From: Paraspadella gotoi
Lineage: Eukaryota; Chaetognatha
Direction of reading: 5' to 3'
Length of the DNA: 64,000 nt
Assembly: GCA_051294375.1 (NCBI GenBank)
Contig: CM119268.1
Span: 21,844,010 to 21,908,009, forward strand
The position numbers were made by a program, and so were the translations under genes. The notes below the pieces were generated by a model, which was given only the letters and a program-made list of their open reading frames with translations, did not search any database and was not told the origin of the DNA. How positions within the stretch are numbered: position 1 is the first letter of the stretch; each line of letters starts with the position of its first letter. Positions 39,901 to 53,800 of the stretch are shown here, in pieces.

Positions 39901-42900
39901 TTTGCCAATACAACGATTACTATGACAATAAATCGTTGTATTGGCAAACATAAACACATTCCTAATATTCACCTTAGCAACGAAAGAGAGAAAAATAATA
40001 TACAACCTTTTTATCTTAATTTTGCATGCAGTTTTATCAGGCTGTTTTATCGTGTTATCATTTTATCGTTTAGTATGTTGTGGATTTGACTCTTGTGTTA
40101 AAGGTAATATTTCAGTCTGACGGTATGACTTAGGCAAATTATCATTCTGGACCTAACAGGAACGCCTTTTAATGTCATAAGAAAAGAAAATATTGTTTCT
40201 AATAACTTTGACTGATAGTTTTGGACAGATGTTTAAAACGTATTTACGTATATTGTCAACGTGTTCAAGAAATTCAGAACGTCAATTAATTTTTTTATAT
40301 TACCTCATAACATCTCGGCTTTATTTTTTGTCAGACCTTCGTATAATTATAACGGTCTTATTCATTATAACATTCATCCATCCCAAGAATTCTCCTAACG
40401 ATTTCGTTTCTTCACTCTCCCCATTTTCTCCCGGGCACTCACCCGACTTCCCTTTTGTTCTCTCACAACACCAAAAATTTATCCCGCATCCAACGAAATG
40501 AAACTCACAACCTTTTTGTCCACTCTCCCGCGACCACGCCACACCCCCGCGACCACGCCACACCCTCGCTTTCCTCCGCCGCTTTACCCCGCATTCGAAA
40601 AGGCGGCGGCCCGGGAAAACAGTCAAAATCTAGAGCAGGCCTTGCATCAAACGGCCGAATTTTCCGACAAGTTGGAGGGGATGCTAACGGCGCTGAGCTC
40701 CACTGCCGAACAGGTGACGGGCGATTCGAATATTTTAGGTCTTCGTAAAATTATATGTGTTACCCAACTTGCTCTTTATGTGGGAGAAAAATCTTTGGCC
40801 TATGACGCTGACCACCACAACCTTCTGTTCATCCCCTCCCCGCAGGTTCAAAAGGCGGAACCCGTGTCGGCGCACCCCGACAAACTCCGCGAGCAGATCG
40901 AAGAGAACCGAGCGATCCTGGAGGATCTGGAGAAGAGGAAGGACGCGGTGGAGCACGTCAAGGCCGCCGCCGAAGAGTTGATCGCCAAGGGTGAGTCAAT
41001 GAAAGGTCGTTTGTCCTCTTGACGTCTATTTTTTAAACCCACACCTTCTTTGCTATCTATGTCGTCTTTTTCTGACAATTTGCCTCTCAGCCAAAATAGC
41101 GTTCGCCGGATTTAGAGGTAGATTCCATGTTTGTGTTTTTGACGAAAACTATATTCCGTGGACTCTCGATTCCTTTTGAGTTACCGCCTGGCGTTTGTTC
41201 TTCCGATCGGCTTGTCTTTTTAACCGACTGACCAACAAAAAAGACCTGAAACTTTTTATTAATTCTGCCGTGGATTTTGCTTTTTTTTTTGGTGAAGTGG
41301 GCACGAGTCTGTTCGTCTGCCTCTGAATATTTTTTTTTTTCATTTTAATATGAGTTTTCTTTGTTTTTTTTTGGTTTTTTTTCGCGACTGTCGAATGTCG
41401 AGTGGTGATTTTCGCCTAACGGTCTTGGCTTTTTTTTTCTCTTCTCCTTTCGCCGTCTCTCCGCTAATTCTTTTTCGGAGATGTCGACATGTAACTTATC
41501 CACATTCATCTCCTTTGTAAACATCTTCATTTTCTCATTAATCAAAGTCTATTCTCATCGACTTTTTTAAACCCTCATCCGCAGTTTTAACAATTAACAT
41601 TCAAATCGATTCTATTCTTTTCCTCAGGACAAGGCGACCCCAACGCCATCAGAGAAATCAACGATAAACTGGCGGAGTTGAATCAATTGTGGGATCGAGT
41701 CAACGAAGAGTCTTTGGGGCGGATCAAGACTCTGCAAGAAACTCTGGAGACATCCGACAAATTCTGGGCAGACCTCACTGAGATCATGCAAGTAAGTTCG
41801 CTTCCCCGCCCTAACCCTTTCCAGGAAACCAGAAATTAAATTTATCTTTCCTTCTTGCGCATTTTCTCGCAGGCGCTGAAAGAAATTCAAGAAAACTTGA
41901 GCACGTTGGAAGCCCCGAGCGTTGATCCGGGAATCGTGCGCGAGCAGCAAGACCTGCAAAATCAATTGAGGGAAGAGATGGAGATCATGAAACCTGACAT
42001 TGAGAACACGAAGATCGTTGGCCACGAACTGATGGCCCTTTGCGGAGAGCCCGACAGGTGGGTCAAATCGCCGAGAATATTATAATTCCGATGATTCCAA
42101 AGTCTTTGGAACCAAGTCAAAACAACTAAATATTAAATCCAATTACTTGTTCTTTTTTTTTCCCCGTTTTCCCCTTTCTCCAGACCCGAAGTCCAGAAGC
42201 AGCTGGACGAGCTCGACGCCGCCTGGACGGACGTGAACAAGGCCGTGGACGAGCGCGACGAGGCGCTGGAGAAGGCGCTGGACGAATCCTCCAAGTTCCA
42301 GGAGAAGCTGCTGGCCATCCTGGCCTGGCTCTCGACGGCCGAGGAGAAGTTCGAAGATCTGGGTCCCATCGGCGGAGACCTCGGCGCCATCAAGGATCAG
42401 ATCGATCATCTCAAGGACTTCAAGAACGAAGTCGACCCCAAACACGTGGACATCGAGTCGCTGAACCAACAGGCGTCCGAACTCCTCTCCGCCGACGCCA
42501 ATTCCAATCAGGCGGCGATGATTGTGGAGACTATGGACAACATCAACGATCGATGGACGCAGTTGCAGGCGTCAATGGGCGAGCGGCGCAACCGACTGCA
42601 ATCCGGCCTTATCAGCGTCGGCCAATTCCAGCACGCCCTCGACGAGATGGGCGCCTGGCTGGGGCGCGCCGAGGCGGCGCTGGAGGACGCTGCCGGGTCA
42701 GCCGCGGGCACCGGCGCCGGTGACGCAAAGAGGATCGAGATCGAGATGGCGAAACACAAGATCCTCGTCAACGACATCGCCGCGCATCAGGCGCAGCTGG
42801 ACTCGCTCAACGCTGCCGCCAAGCAGGTGTGGGGAGAGAGAGAGAGAGATATAAGAAAAAAGGGGGAAAAAAAAACAGAAGTAAAACAAAGGAAAAAACA

Positions 42901-44775
42901 AAATAATTGAGTGAAAAGGGAACAAAAAGGAACAAAAAGGAAAACGGAAGGAAAGATGAGCAAAAAAGAAAAGAGAAAGAAAAAAGTGAAAGAAGGAAAA
43001 AGATAAAAAGAATCGAAAGTAAGAAACAACAACAACAACAATTCTCTTCTCCCCTTAGATGTTGGCGGAAGAGTCCCTCGCCGACGACTCCCCAACCCTC
43101 GCCTCTCTTCGCGCCCTCAACGAAGGTTGGCGCCGCGTCAGCGACGACGCCAAACGGCGCCAGCGTCAACTCGAAGCCGCTCTCAAGGAAGCCGCCGCTT
43201 TTCAGAACGAGGTCGGCCGATTAACGTTTAATTAAATTTAATTTGATTTAATTTAATTTATTACTTAACTCATCGCCCTCTATTCTTGTTTCCAGGTGGC
43301 GGACACGATATTGTGGCTCTCTGAAGTTGACGCCCAGTTGGTGAGCTCTAAACCCGTTGGCGGTCTTCCTGAGACCGCGAAGGAGCAGTTGGAAAGATTC
43401 ATGGTCCTCTACAACGAAGTCGAAGCGGCAGAACCGAAGATCAAGCGGCTGCTGCAGATCGGCGACATTCTGACGGCAAGGTGAGGACGCGGAGGGATGA
43501 TGGGGGAAAGGGAAAGATGATGTGTATAGGGGGAAGCTGATGGAGAAAAAGACGCCGTCGCTGACTCGGTCCATCACCGCCATCTTCCAGGGCATCGGAA
43601 TCCGCCAAGCCCGAGGGCGAAGAGCCCGGCGGTGCCCTGTCCGCCCAGATGGACCACCTTCAGCGCCGATGGGATCTCCTCGGCGAGCGGGCCGCCGAGA
43701 GGAAGACCAAGCTGGAGGAGGCCCTCCAACAGGCTCAGGAATTCCACGAACAGTTGAACGGCTTCATCGCTTGGCTCACCAACACGGAGAAGACCCTCAA
43801 CGCCCTCAAGCCCGTTTCCAAGGACGTGGACGCCATCGCGGCGCAGATGGAGGAGCACGCCGCGTTGCAGCGGGACGTCGCCGCCCGACGCGACGACGCC
43901 TTGGCGCTGGACAAGGCGGGCACCCACCTCAAGTACTTTTGCCAGAAACAGGACGTCATCCTCATCAAGAACCTCCTCGTCTCCACGCAGCATCGGTGGG
44001 AGAAGATCGTCTCCAGGACGGCGGAGCGGGCGAGGGCGTTGGACAGAGGGCTCAAGGAGGCCAAACAGGTTGGGTGTTTTGGGGGAACCCATTGTCAGGG
44101 CGTTGAAATAGGGTTTGAGATGAGTCTGAACTAATACGACAAAGGTTTATAAAAAGAGTAAATTGTGGAAGACGATGCCGCGAGCAGTTTACCATCCGTT
44201 GCACACAAGGTCCCGAACTTCGGATCGGGCTGTAGTCCGACACTACAGGTGGGTTAGACGCCCCGTCCCGCTTTTACTTGTGTGAATCAGCAGGGCGCGA
44301 ACCCGAGTCCTTTGGGTTGGGAGGAGCTCGTGCTACCTCCGGCGCCATAGGTGCTGCTGATTCTCGGGCGAGTAGTGGGGTATGAAATACTACCACTACA
44401 AAATGAGATATAATTTGTAAACGGTAATCAATTAAATTTTATTAGAAAAAAGTGTTACAAATTAGAAATGTTGACATATGTGTTCACAAACAATGGAAAC
44501 CGGAAACAACTTGACAACTTTCCTCAAACGTCTCCCCCCACCTTTCGCTCTCCCCCCTCCCCTCAATCAGTTCCACGAGGCGTGGGACGACCTCTGCCTC
44601 TGGTTGGACGCGAGCGAAAATGTTCTCAACGAAGATCTCATCATCCCCAAAAATGATCCGGAGAAAATCAAAGCTCTTCTCGCCAAACACAAAGAATTCC
44701 AAAGGACGCTCGGAGCCAAACAAGTAAAGAGAGTGGAACTATGAAAAATGTGGGAAGGCAATAGAAATTGGGAAA

Positions 44776-44851
<76 letters not shown>

Positions 44852-47800
44852 CTCTCAAAAGATGCAGTACGACGGAACACTGCAATGGGCCGAGCGTTGA
44901 AGGAGAAGGCGGATCCAACCGCCGACGCCTCTCTCCTCCAAGCGCGACTCAACGAACTCAAAAACAAGTGAGCATCGCGCCAGCGACTTTGATATCATTC
45001 ATTCATTATAATTGATAATAATAATATTTAATATGAATAATATATTTTATTATAAATTTTATATTTATAATTTCAAGATATTATTTATTTATAAAACGCG
45101 AAACAAAAGGGCAACCGCGAAAGGTCTCGTTTTTAATCCCCTATCCTCCGATTTTCTCGGTCAGATGGAACTCCGTTTGCGGTAAATCCGTGGAACGCCA
45201 ACGGAAATTAGAGGAGGCTCTGCTCTTTTCCGGCCAGTTTAAGGTTTGCATTTCGCTCTCATTATTCGAATTTAATTCATTAATTGATTATGTTAAATTA
45301 TTCCCCCGACCCCGGCAGGACGCGCTGCAAGCGTTGTTGGACTGGCTCTACCACGTGGAGCCCCAACTGTCCGAGGATCACCCTCTTCACGGTGACCTGG
45401 ACACAGTCAACTCTCTCTGTGATCAACATCGGGTGCTTCAAAACGAAATGGAAACTAAGACGCATCAGGTGAGAGATGGATTTCGCTTTTACTTTTTTTG
45501 AATCAATTCTTTTTTCCTTCCTTCTTTATTATTTTCCAGTCGAGGTTAAAACATAAAATAGTTTTCGTTAAACCAACTTACCCAAACTATCCCTACCTGT
45601 AAATAGAAGAGAAAAAAAATTTTAATTACGTTTTTAATAACAAAGTTTTTGATTTACGTTTTTTAAACTAAATATATCCCGCATTATGTAGGGACTTGAT
45701 CCAAAATCGTGTTCAAGCGAACCGAACTTTTCTTTTTCACATTTTGTTGCCGACGAATCCTTACCTCACCTTCCCTTCGATACGCGAGTCTTTTCGAACC
45801 TCATGCTTTCTTCCGTCCTTTTCTTTTCCCCAGATCTCGTCTCTCACTCGAGATGTAAAGAGGATTTTGTCGTGGCGCGACGACGAAATCGAGGTTCTTT
45901 CCCTTTTTTTCCCCCTAACGAAAAAAAAAAGACCAAAAAAAAAAAAGACTAACATCGCACGTTACGACTTTTCGTTTTGCACGCGAACACCAGATGGATA
46001 GAAATAAAAAATAAACAAAAGGGCCTTAGTTAGTCTCGATCGCAGTCTCGGCTTTAGATATAGACGATCGGCCTTCCGTTTGATATAAGGGGGGGGTGGG
46101 CTGGGCTTGGGGGGGGGATAAGGATATAAAACGGTTGTTGGGGGTCGCATGTAAACTTCTGTTTGCCGAGTAGAATCTTTTATTTCCGAGGGATTTAGTT
46201 TTTATGGAGCGGAATGTTTCTTTTCGTGTCACCACTCAGGGAAACTACGAAGTTCGATCAGATGTGAAAAACCAAATATATGTCGTCACTTTTAAACTAA
46301 TTCATGTAGTTCACGTTTCACATCTTCTCAAACGTCGTTTCTTGTCTTTGCGCCACCGGCCAATCAGGCCCACGGGCTTTCTCTGTCCTCAACGACATTT
46401 GCGATTGGATTCTCATTCCGACTTTTTCCTCTTCCTCTTCCCTCTCTCGCAGGTGGCCTCAGTGAGGCAAAGCGCCAAGGATTTGCTCGAAACTTCCGCC
46501 GAAGACGTGACGAACCTTCAGACGCAACTCTTGGACTTGACGACGAGATGGGACAACGTCAACCAGTTGAACTCGTCGAAGGACAAACGACTCCAGGTTG
46601 GCGGGTTGAGGAGGGCGGGGTTGGACATTGGATGACAGGATGATCCGTAGATGGATCCGGAAAGATTTATGCTCGGTTGGTTAAATGGGATAGAGAAAAC
46701 AAGTCTGACATCCCGGTTTATTTGAACAATTAAGGTTTTACTTGCTGTTGTCCTAAATTTTTTAGTGATTACCTTCGACCCCTACCTTTACAAAGAGTCA
46801 TTGAGACATTATTCAAAAACCATTTCTAAATACCCTTTCGCCCACTCCCCCCCCTCCGACCCTTAGGACGCGTTGGCCGAGGCGGAAAAGTTCCACCGCT
46901 CCACCAACATGATGCTCGAGTTTCTCAACGAAGCCGAGCGTCAACTCCAATCCGCCAACGCCACGCCCATTTCCGGGACGGTCCCCGGCGGCGCCCCGCC
47001 CACCGCCGCCGAGGAGGAGGCCATCGAGGCCGCGTTGGAGGATGCCAGAAATTTTAGGTAAAGAAATGGCGGGAGATGTTTGAGTCAGGACGAAGATGAT
47101 GTCAAGAAAAAGATGCGACACTTCATTATCTGATTTATTTTCATTTTAGTTTTATTTCATTTCATTCTGCATCTATTCATTTATTGTTCATTACTGTTCA
47201 TTGACTATTCATCGCTTTTTCCACTTCAGCGACCATGAGTTATTATTAATCGTTGTTGCGTTTCCTTTCGAGATCTGAAGATCCTTTCATTTTTCTTCTT
47301 AAACAACCCCCCCCCCCACGCCCTCTCTCCCTCCTTCCAGAGAAAACTTCAATTCCCACGAAGAGAACCTGGAGTCCGTCCTGAGTCAGGGTCGCGAGAT
47401 CCTGAGCAAGTGTCACCCCGACGCGGTGACGACGATGAAGCACTGGCTCTCGATCCTTCAGAGTCGGTGGGACGACGTCGTGGCCAGAGCCAAGCAAAGG
47501 GAGAAGAAGCTCAGCGATCAGCTCTTCAAGGTTTGGATTTCGAGGCCGAGTTGGAATCGGTTTCAAGTGGAGGATTCTGACTTCGTCTTTGATATTCTAT
47601 CTCCTTTCGACGTTCCTTCACTTTTCTTTTCTCTTTTTATTTTCTTTTTCTTCTCTTCAATTTCTCTTTCTCCCCATTTTTCGACATTTTACTTTCTATT
47701 TTTCTCTCTTTCCCATTTTTCTTCCGTTCCCTTTCATTTTTCTTTACCTCATCCCATTTCCCTCTTTCCTTCTTATACATTTTCTCCTTTTCTCTCACCC

Positions 47801-50800
47801 TTCTCCTCTCCTTTCTCCTTTGCCCCTTTTTCACCTCTGCCCTCTCCTCCAGACCCGCGAGGACTCTGCCATGTTAGAAGAGATCATGGCCTGGCTGACC
47901 GGCGCCGAAGCGACGTTGACGGCGGCCGACGCCCTTCCCGACCCCAAGGAAATCCCCCAGATAAACGCCCTGCTCGACGATCACAGGTCCGCGGAGTTTC
48001 ATCGTTCAAATGTTATTCATATGAACCCCACAGTGCAATTTTCTTCTCTTCCTCCCCACAGCGAATTCGAGAACGAAATGTCGAAGCGTCAACCCGACGT
48101 CGACAAACTGACTCAACCCGGGAAACGAAAGAGGGAGCGCCGCCTCTCATCGGACTCGAATCATAGCGGCGCCTCTGGGCCGACAGATCCGTCGCCGGCC
48201 AAGCGGAATTTGGGTGAGGGGGGGGGAATGATGATGAAAATTAAAAATATTTTTAAAGAAAATATAGAACTAAAAAAAATATGACATAATTACATAATAA
48301 TTCGTTAAATTTGCAAAGTAATAAAGACAATATCCATCGCAATACAATCGACCTTGATTCCAAAGCCCGCAAATTTACCGCATCCTCTTTCCAACCCCAC
48401 AAATTCACCACAACCTCTACCCCCGCCCACCAGGCGCCGCCACGACTCCTTCGATGGGAAGCCGTTCCAGCATCCCTAACTCGGCGGGCGGCGTCGCCGG
48501 CGCCAAACGCGGCGTCAAGGAAGACCGCAAGGCGCCGGGAGTGGGACGTTCCGGCGCCAAGGAGGCCGAACCCCTGCTCAGCCCCCAAGTCAACGCCCTT
48601 CACAACAAGTGGCGGCACGTTTGGCTCATGTCGATGGACAGGAGAAGAAAGTTGCAGGTAGGGATCGATGGGGGTTGGTTCGGACTGGGCCACTGATTAA
48701 AAGTTTTAATTATTAAATAAATTAAAAGTAAATTAATTTTTTCTTTTTCCTTCAGAATCTCCTGGAAGAGCTGCAGGAACTAGACAAACTAAAGAACTTC
48801 AGCTTCGACGAATGGCGACTTCGTTACATGAAATGGCACAATCACAAAAAGTCGAGAGTCATGGACTTTTTCCGCCACCAAGACAAAGATCACGACGGGA
48901 AACTCACCCGGAAAGAGTTCATCGACGGGATACTTGGTCAGTTTTTTGGAAATATTTATACGTAGTTACTAAATGTTAATTTAGTGAGATATGATAAGAT
49001 ATGAAAATGTTGATTCGTAATGTTTCGGCGGAGAGCCAAACCCAAAACTGATCGCTGATATTATTTATCCCTACCTTTCCCCACCTCCTCTGTACTCCCA
49101 ACACTCCCCTCCCTCCCTCCAGGCTCCAAATTCCCCACCTCTCGCCTGGAGATGAACGCGGTGGCCGACATCTTCGATCGCAACGGCGACGGGATGATCG
49201 ACTACAAGGAATTCATCGCCGCCCTTCGCCCGGAGCGGGAAAGGTCCAAGCCAAAGTCCGACACGGAAAAAATCGAGGACGAAGTCAAGACTCAAGTCGC
49301 CAAGTGCACCTGCCCGCAGCGATACAGGTGCCGCATTGGTTGGCGGGATGCTAGGGTTTATTAGGGATGACCAAGGGGAGGTTGTCTCAAGTTGATCTCA
49401 AGGCCGCGAGTATCGTTGGAGATGTTTTTTGTTTAAAGATAATAATTACATAAAGATTCAATCTCTGTATTATTACTTTAGATCATCTTGACCAACTTTT
49501 TCTAATCATTTTATAATCACTAAAACATCACAAATTAGATTTTTTTTTGGGGGGGAGGAGATATCGCTTTGCCAAATATCAACTAATGCTCAAATATCGC
49601 AGGTCTACTGTTTCTTTTTTAGTTTATTCCTCCTTTTTTTTTAGTTTTGAATCCCTTTCTTTATTTACATTTTTTTAAAGAAATTGGATTGAAAAAAAAT
49701 CACGGTCCCATTCTCTCCCTCTATCCGTCTTATCCCTTTTTTTTTTTTTGGATTTTCCCGCCATTTTTTCTCCCCCAAATTCGAATTATCTCTCCTTCCC
49801 CTCGTCCCCGCCCTCACCCGGGGGAACTCCTTACCCGTTAAACCCGTTTTCGTTTCCTTAGCATTTCTCTCGACGAGTGGAATGACGTCATGATTTGTGT
49901 GAACGATGGGTAAGAACTAAGGAAGGAGGNNNNNNNNNNGGAGGAAAACTCTCTCTCTTCCTCTCTCTCGCGTTAGCGTTCATTTTAACCCGGAAACTCG
50001 TCTACTAAGGGGGGGGGTAAGGGAGGGGGGGTTTCTGAGAAGTAGCGGCCTCCCCTTCTCCCTCCTGGTTAACTCTCACGTATCTTATTTCGGCGGTGGA
50101 TTGTGTACAGGATCCACAGGGTGTTTGTTATGTCGACTTCATCCGTTAACAGCACTTTCTCTCTCTCTAAAAAAAAAAAAGGATTTGTGGCTCTTTTGTT
50201 TTTAACCCAAGAAACTAATATGATTTTGTCGTAGAACAGAAAAAAAAAACAACCGCGCGGTGGCGTTGGAAACGGTCGTCGCGGATTCCGATTTTATTTT
50301 TCATTAACGCTAAAGTTTGTAACATTAAACATCGTAGAAGCGTAAAATGTAAACTAACCAGATTCAGGGTTAAGATTTTCAATTGTATTATTTAGTTTTT
50401 TCTAAACTGGATCCGCGATGCGATCGGACCGAGTCGCCGTTTAACTCTTCATGTTATAACTGGTTTTTGTTCTGTAGCATGGATGACAGGGAATGGTTTT
50501 TTCACCGTAGACTTCGTTTCGGCATTCTCGGTATCATTTTAACTTTTTCGGGCATGGTGTGGCGATATGGAAACAGAATGAGTGGCATGGCGACATGCAT
50601 CTTGATAACGAAGAAGGTTCAACAGTAACAACGTTTTGGACATGGGGATGCGAAGAAGATGATTGTTGAAATCGGTAACATTTTATGAGCATTGGGCAGT
50701 AAAATAAGATACTGTGGATACTGGACATCGGGAATAATGGTCATTTTACATGGTTTGGGTGTGGAAGGGGTTAAGAGAGAGACAGGCTTTTCTCTCTCGC

Positions 50801-53800
50801 TCTCTCTGCATTAGTCTCGTTAACCTCGAGAATATTTACATTATTTATATTATTCTCTCAATCATCTGAAAAAAAAAACAACAAATTTTTCCGACATACA
50901 TACTCTACGTTAATATATGATTTTTAAATTAGAATTGATTTGCGCATTCATGTATTTTTTTTATTTATACCCGCCCCCTCGGCTTCATGTAGCTCGGTTT
51001 TCAGAATCGGCCATGTTTATTTATTATTTTTTGTAGCGAAACAACAAGAAACACGACATTACTAAATTATTACTCGCATCAAATTTATTCTTTTCCTAAT
51101 TCATTTTTTCGAGTCGGGAGGAAATTTCCCGCTCGCTCGGTTATCGTCAGATATCTTTTTGTTTCGATTCCCTTTTGTTTCATCTGTTATTCTCTTCTTT
51201 TTTTCGACGCAGGGTGGAGATGGTGGGCGAAGGACGATTTAAATTCGGTGAATCGCAAAAGCTCCGCCTCGTTCGCATTTTGCAGGTGATAAAGTGACAC
51301 GGCGACGCAACTTCTTCTCGAATGTTAATTAATTTATTAATTTAATTGATAAAATCATAAACATAACTTCATATTTTTTTTTTTAATTCTCCAGAGCACT
51401 GTCATGGTACGCGTAGGAGGGGGCTGGGTGGCCCTAGACGAATTCCTAGTCAAGAATGATCCATGCCGAGCCAAAGGTAAATATTACTGTTTGTGTTATT
51501 TTATTTGAATTTACGCTGGGATAGTTTTTTATACGTCCCCTATTTTTGGCTCAAAAATTCGTTCTTTTGTTTTTTGCGAGACAATATATTCTATTTTTGT
51601 CTTTTTGTTCTTTTCAAAAATATTTTTCAACTCGCGTGTGAAATTTTGTGATTTACAAGAACCAGTAGTTTTCAAAACTTGTAAACAAAACATTTCATTT
51701 GACCAAATTAAAAACACAATAAGTGATCGGGGTGGAAGCCAACGACTATCACCCCCGCGTCTTCCGTCTTTCTCTCACGGGAGAAATTTGCGAAGATTGT
51801 CAGAGTCGGGGCGCCGCGCCCTACGGCCCCCGCCCTTCCCTCACCCCCTCCTCCTCATCCGACCTCCCCTCGTTCCCACAACCCCGACGGCACACCGTCA
51901 TTGGCGGCGCACCCGGGGGCAAGACTCCCGGGGTCGTTCCGGGATCGCTCCTTCAAGGTTGGTCGTCGCCTCCGGTGAAGGGAGAGACGGGAGTGAGAGA
52001 GAGAGAGAGAGGGAGAGACGGGAGTGAGAGGGAGAGACTGGAGTGAGACGAGGAGGCCGATTTTTCCTTCGATTGACTTGCGCTTTTGGCTTCTTTGTTG
52101 TTGTTGTTGTCATTAACTCTCGCGCGGATCGACGTTTGCAGTTTCGTTTGTCGTTGTTGTTGTTCGTCGATCCGTTTTTAACTCACTTAACGAAACTTGA
52201 GCCTAATCGAGACGAAAAGTAGCGAAGAACGAGACTTAGTTATTAAAAGTAGAAAATCTGCGCTCGGGTTTTTGTTAGTGAATGGCTTTTCGCTCTTAAA
52301 AAATCGTCTCGACAGCTCATCTCATTTCTTTGTCGTCGTCGTCGTCGTCGTCAAGTGTGCGTCATCGGTGATGGAGTTCTTCTTTTTTTTTTCAAATCAC
52401 TTCTTCGTTGCCGCGCGATGTTTCTCACATTCGCCGTTTATTTCATTAATTTTCACTTTCAGTTTCACTTTAGAATATGACAGTTTTGTCGCTTTTCATC
52501 AAAAATGTATTATTTCCTTTTTCTATTTCCTAAGCCTAATTTGTTCGGTTTTTTTTTTCGAATTTCACTTTTTCTTTTTTTAAATATTTCCTCATTTTTG
52601 ACAAATTGAAGGAAATTCGTCCCAAACCGCAGAAACTGAAAAGAAAGATAAACTGAGATGGATTCTCTTTCCTTCGTGATCTTCGATTTAATCGTTTTGC
52701 GGTTTTTGCTTTACTTTTTATTATCGTGCTGTGTTCGCGCGGACCTAAAGTCTCAAAGTCTTTAATAATTTAAAAATAAAAAAAAGCTCCAGCTTCTAAA
52801 CATTCAAAACTTGGTTCTTTAAATACCGAGCAAATCGTATACTACAACGGGAATCGTTTTCACAAGCGAATCATACTGTTTGTTTAATACCGCATGTTTA
52901 TTGTTTATTGTTGATGCCAGTGTGGCAGTGGATGTTTACGACACCAGATCGAGTGTCGTCAACGTCTCTTGCCACAACAGAATCCTTCTCGTATTATATA
53001 GATTAATAGAAAGCGCGAATCTCTTCGCCCCCCTCTCCCCCCCTTCTCTACATCGGCGGTCTCAGGGAATCGCGAGCGGAAGTCGGCGTCAGTGAGGAAG
53101 AGAGACGCTCTGCAACGAAGTAAACTCTTGGTTAATCTCATTTTTCTCTCTTCAGACTTAACAGCACTTCCACAGTGGATAGCCGAGTCGGGAGCGGAAG
53201 ACTTTTATATTTTGGCACAGTGGCGAGCAGTGTGACTTTTTTTTTTTAGCATCACGCATTGATTTCCTTTTTATTTCGAGTGGGTCATTATATTTTCACC
53301 CGTGGTTGACAAGATTTGCGCGTCTCGTCTCATATCTGAAATTCGATTGCCCACTTTACACGAGTTTTCATTCAGCCAAAGTTGATTCATTTTTCCGGAA
53401 CAGATTTTCAGAAAGGACGTGACTATTCATTAAACGTTTTTCTCTTCTCTTCTCTTCTCTTCTCTTCTCTTCTCCTCTCTTTTCTCCTCACCTCCACGCC
53501 CAGGCGAACCCCGTCGCCCATCTTTCTTCGCCGCGACGGAGGCGGCGTTGCGTCGTTTCGCGGCGTCTCACGCTCTCAACCCTCGACCTTATCCTCGTAA
53601 CTACCGTTACTCTTATCGATCTCGCGCCGTCGACGTGGACAAGTCGGTTTCGACTCCAACGTCGCCGGAGCCTCCTATCTCCACCCCTCTTCAACACCTT
53701 CAACGACGCCCTCTTCTTCGACGGCCACGCCCACGACGCCCATCTTTCGCTCACCGCCTCCCTCAGTCTCCCCGCCGATTTCGCCCGCGCGTCTCCGTCC

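Noticed and set aside
44150-44370. tRNA-like or SINE-like stretch (minus strand has gggttcgcgcc resembling a B box and tagcacgagc resembling an A box)
   Set aside because: The A box fits poorly, no cloverleaf with a paired acceptor stem could be drawn, and there is no second copy in the window. Not reported as a tRNA.
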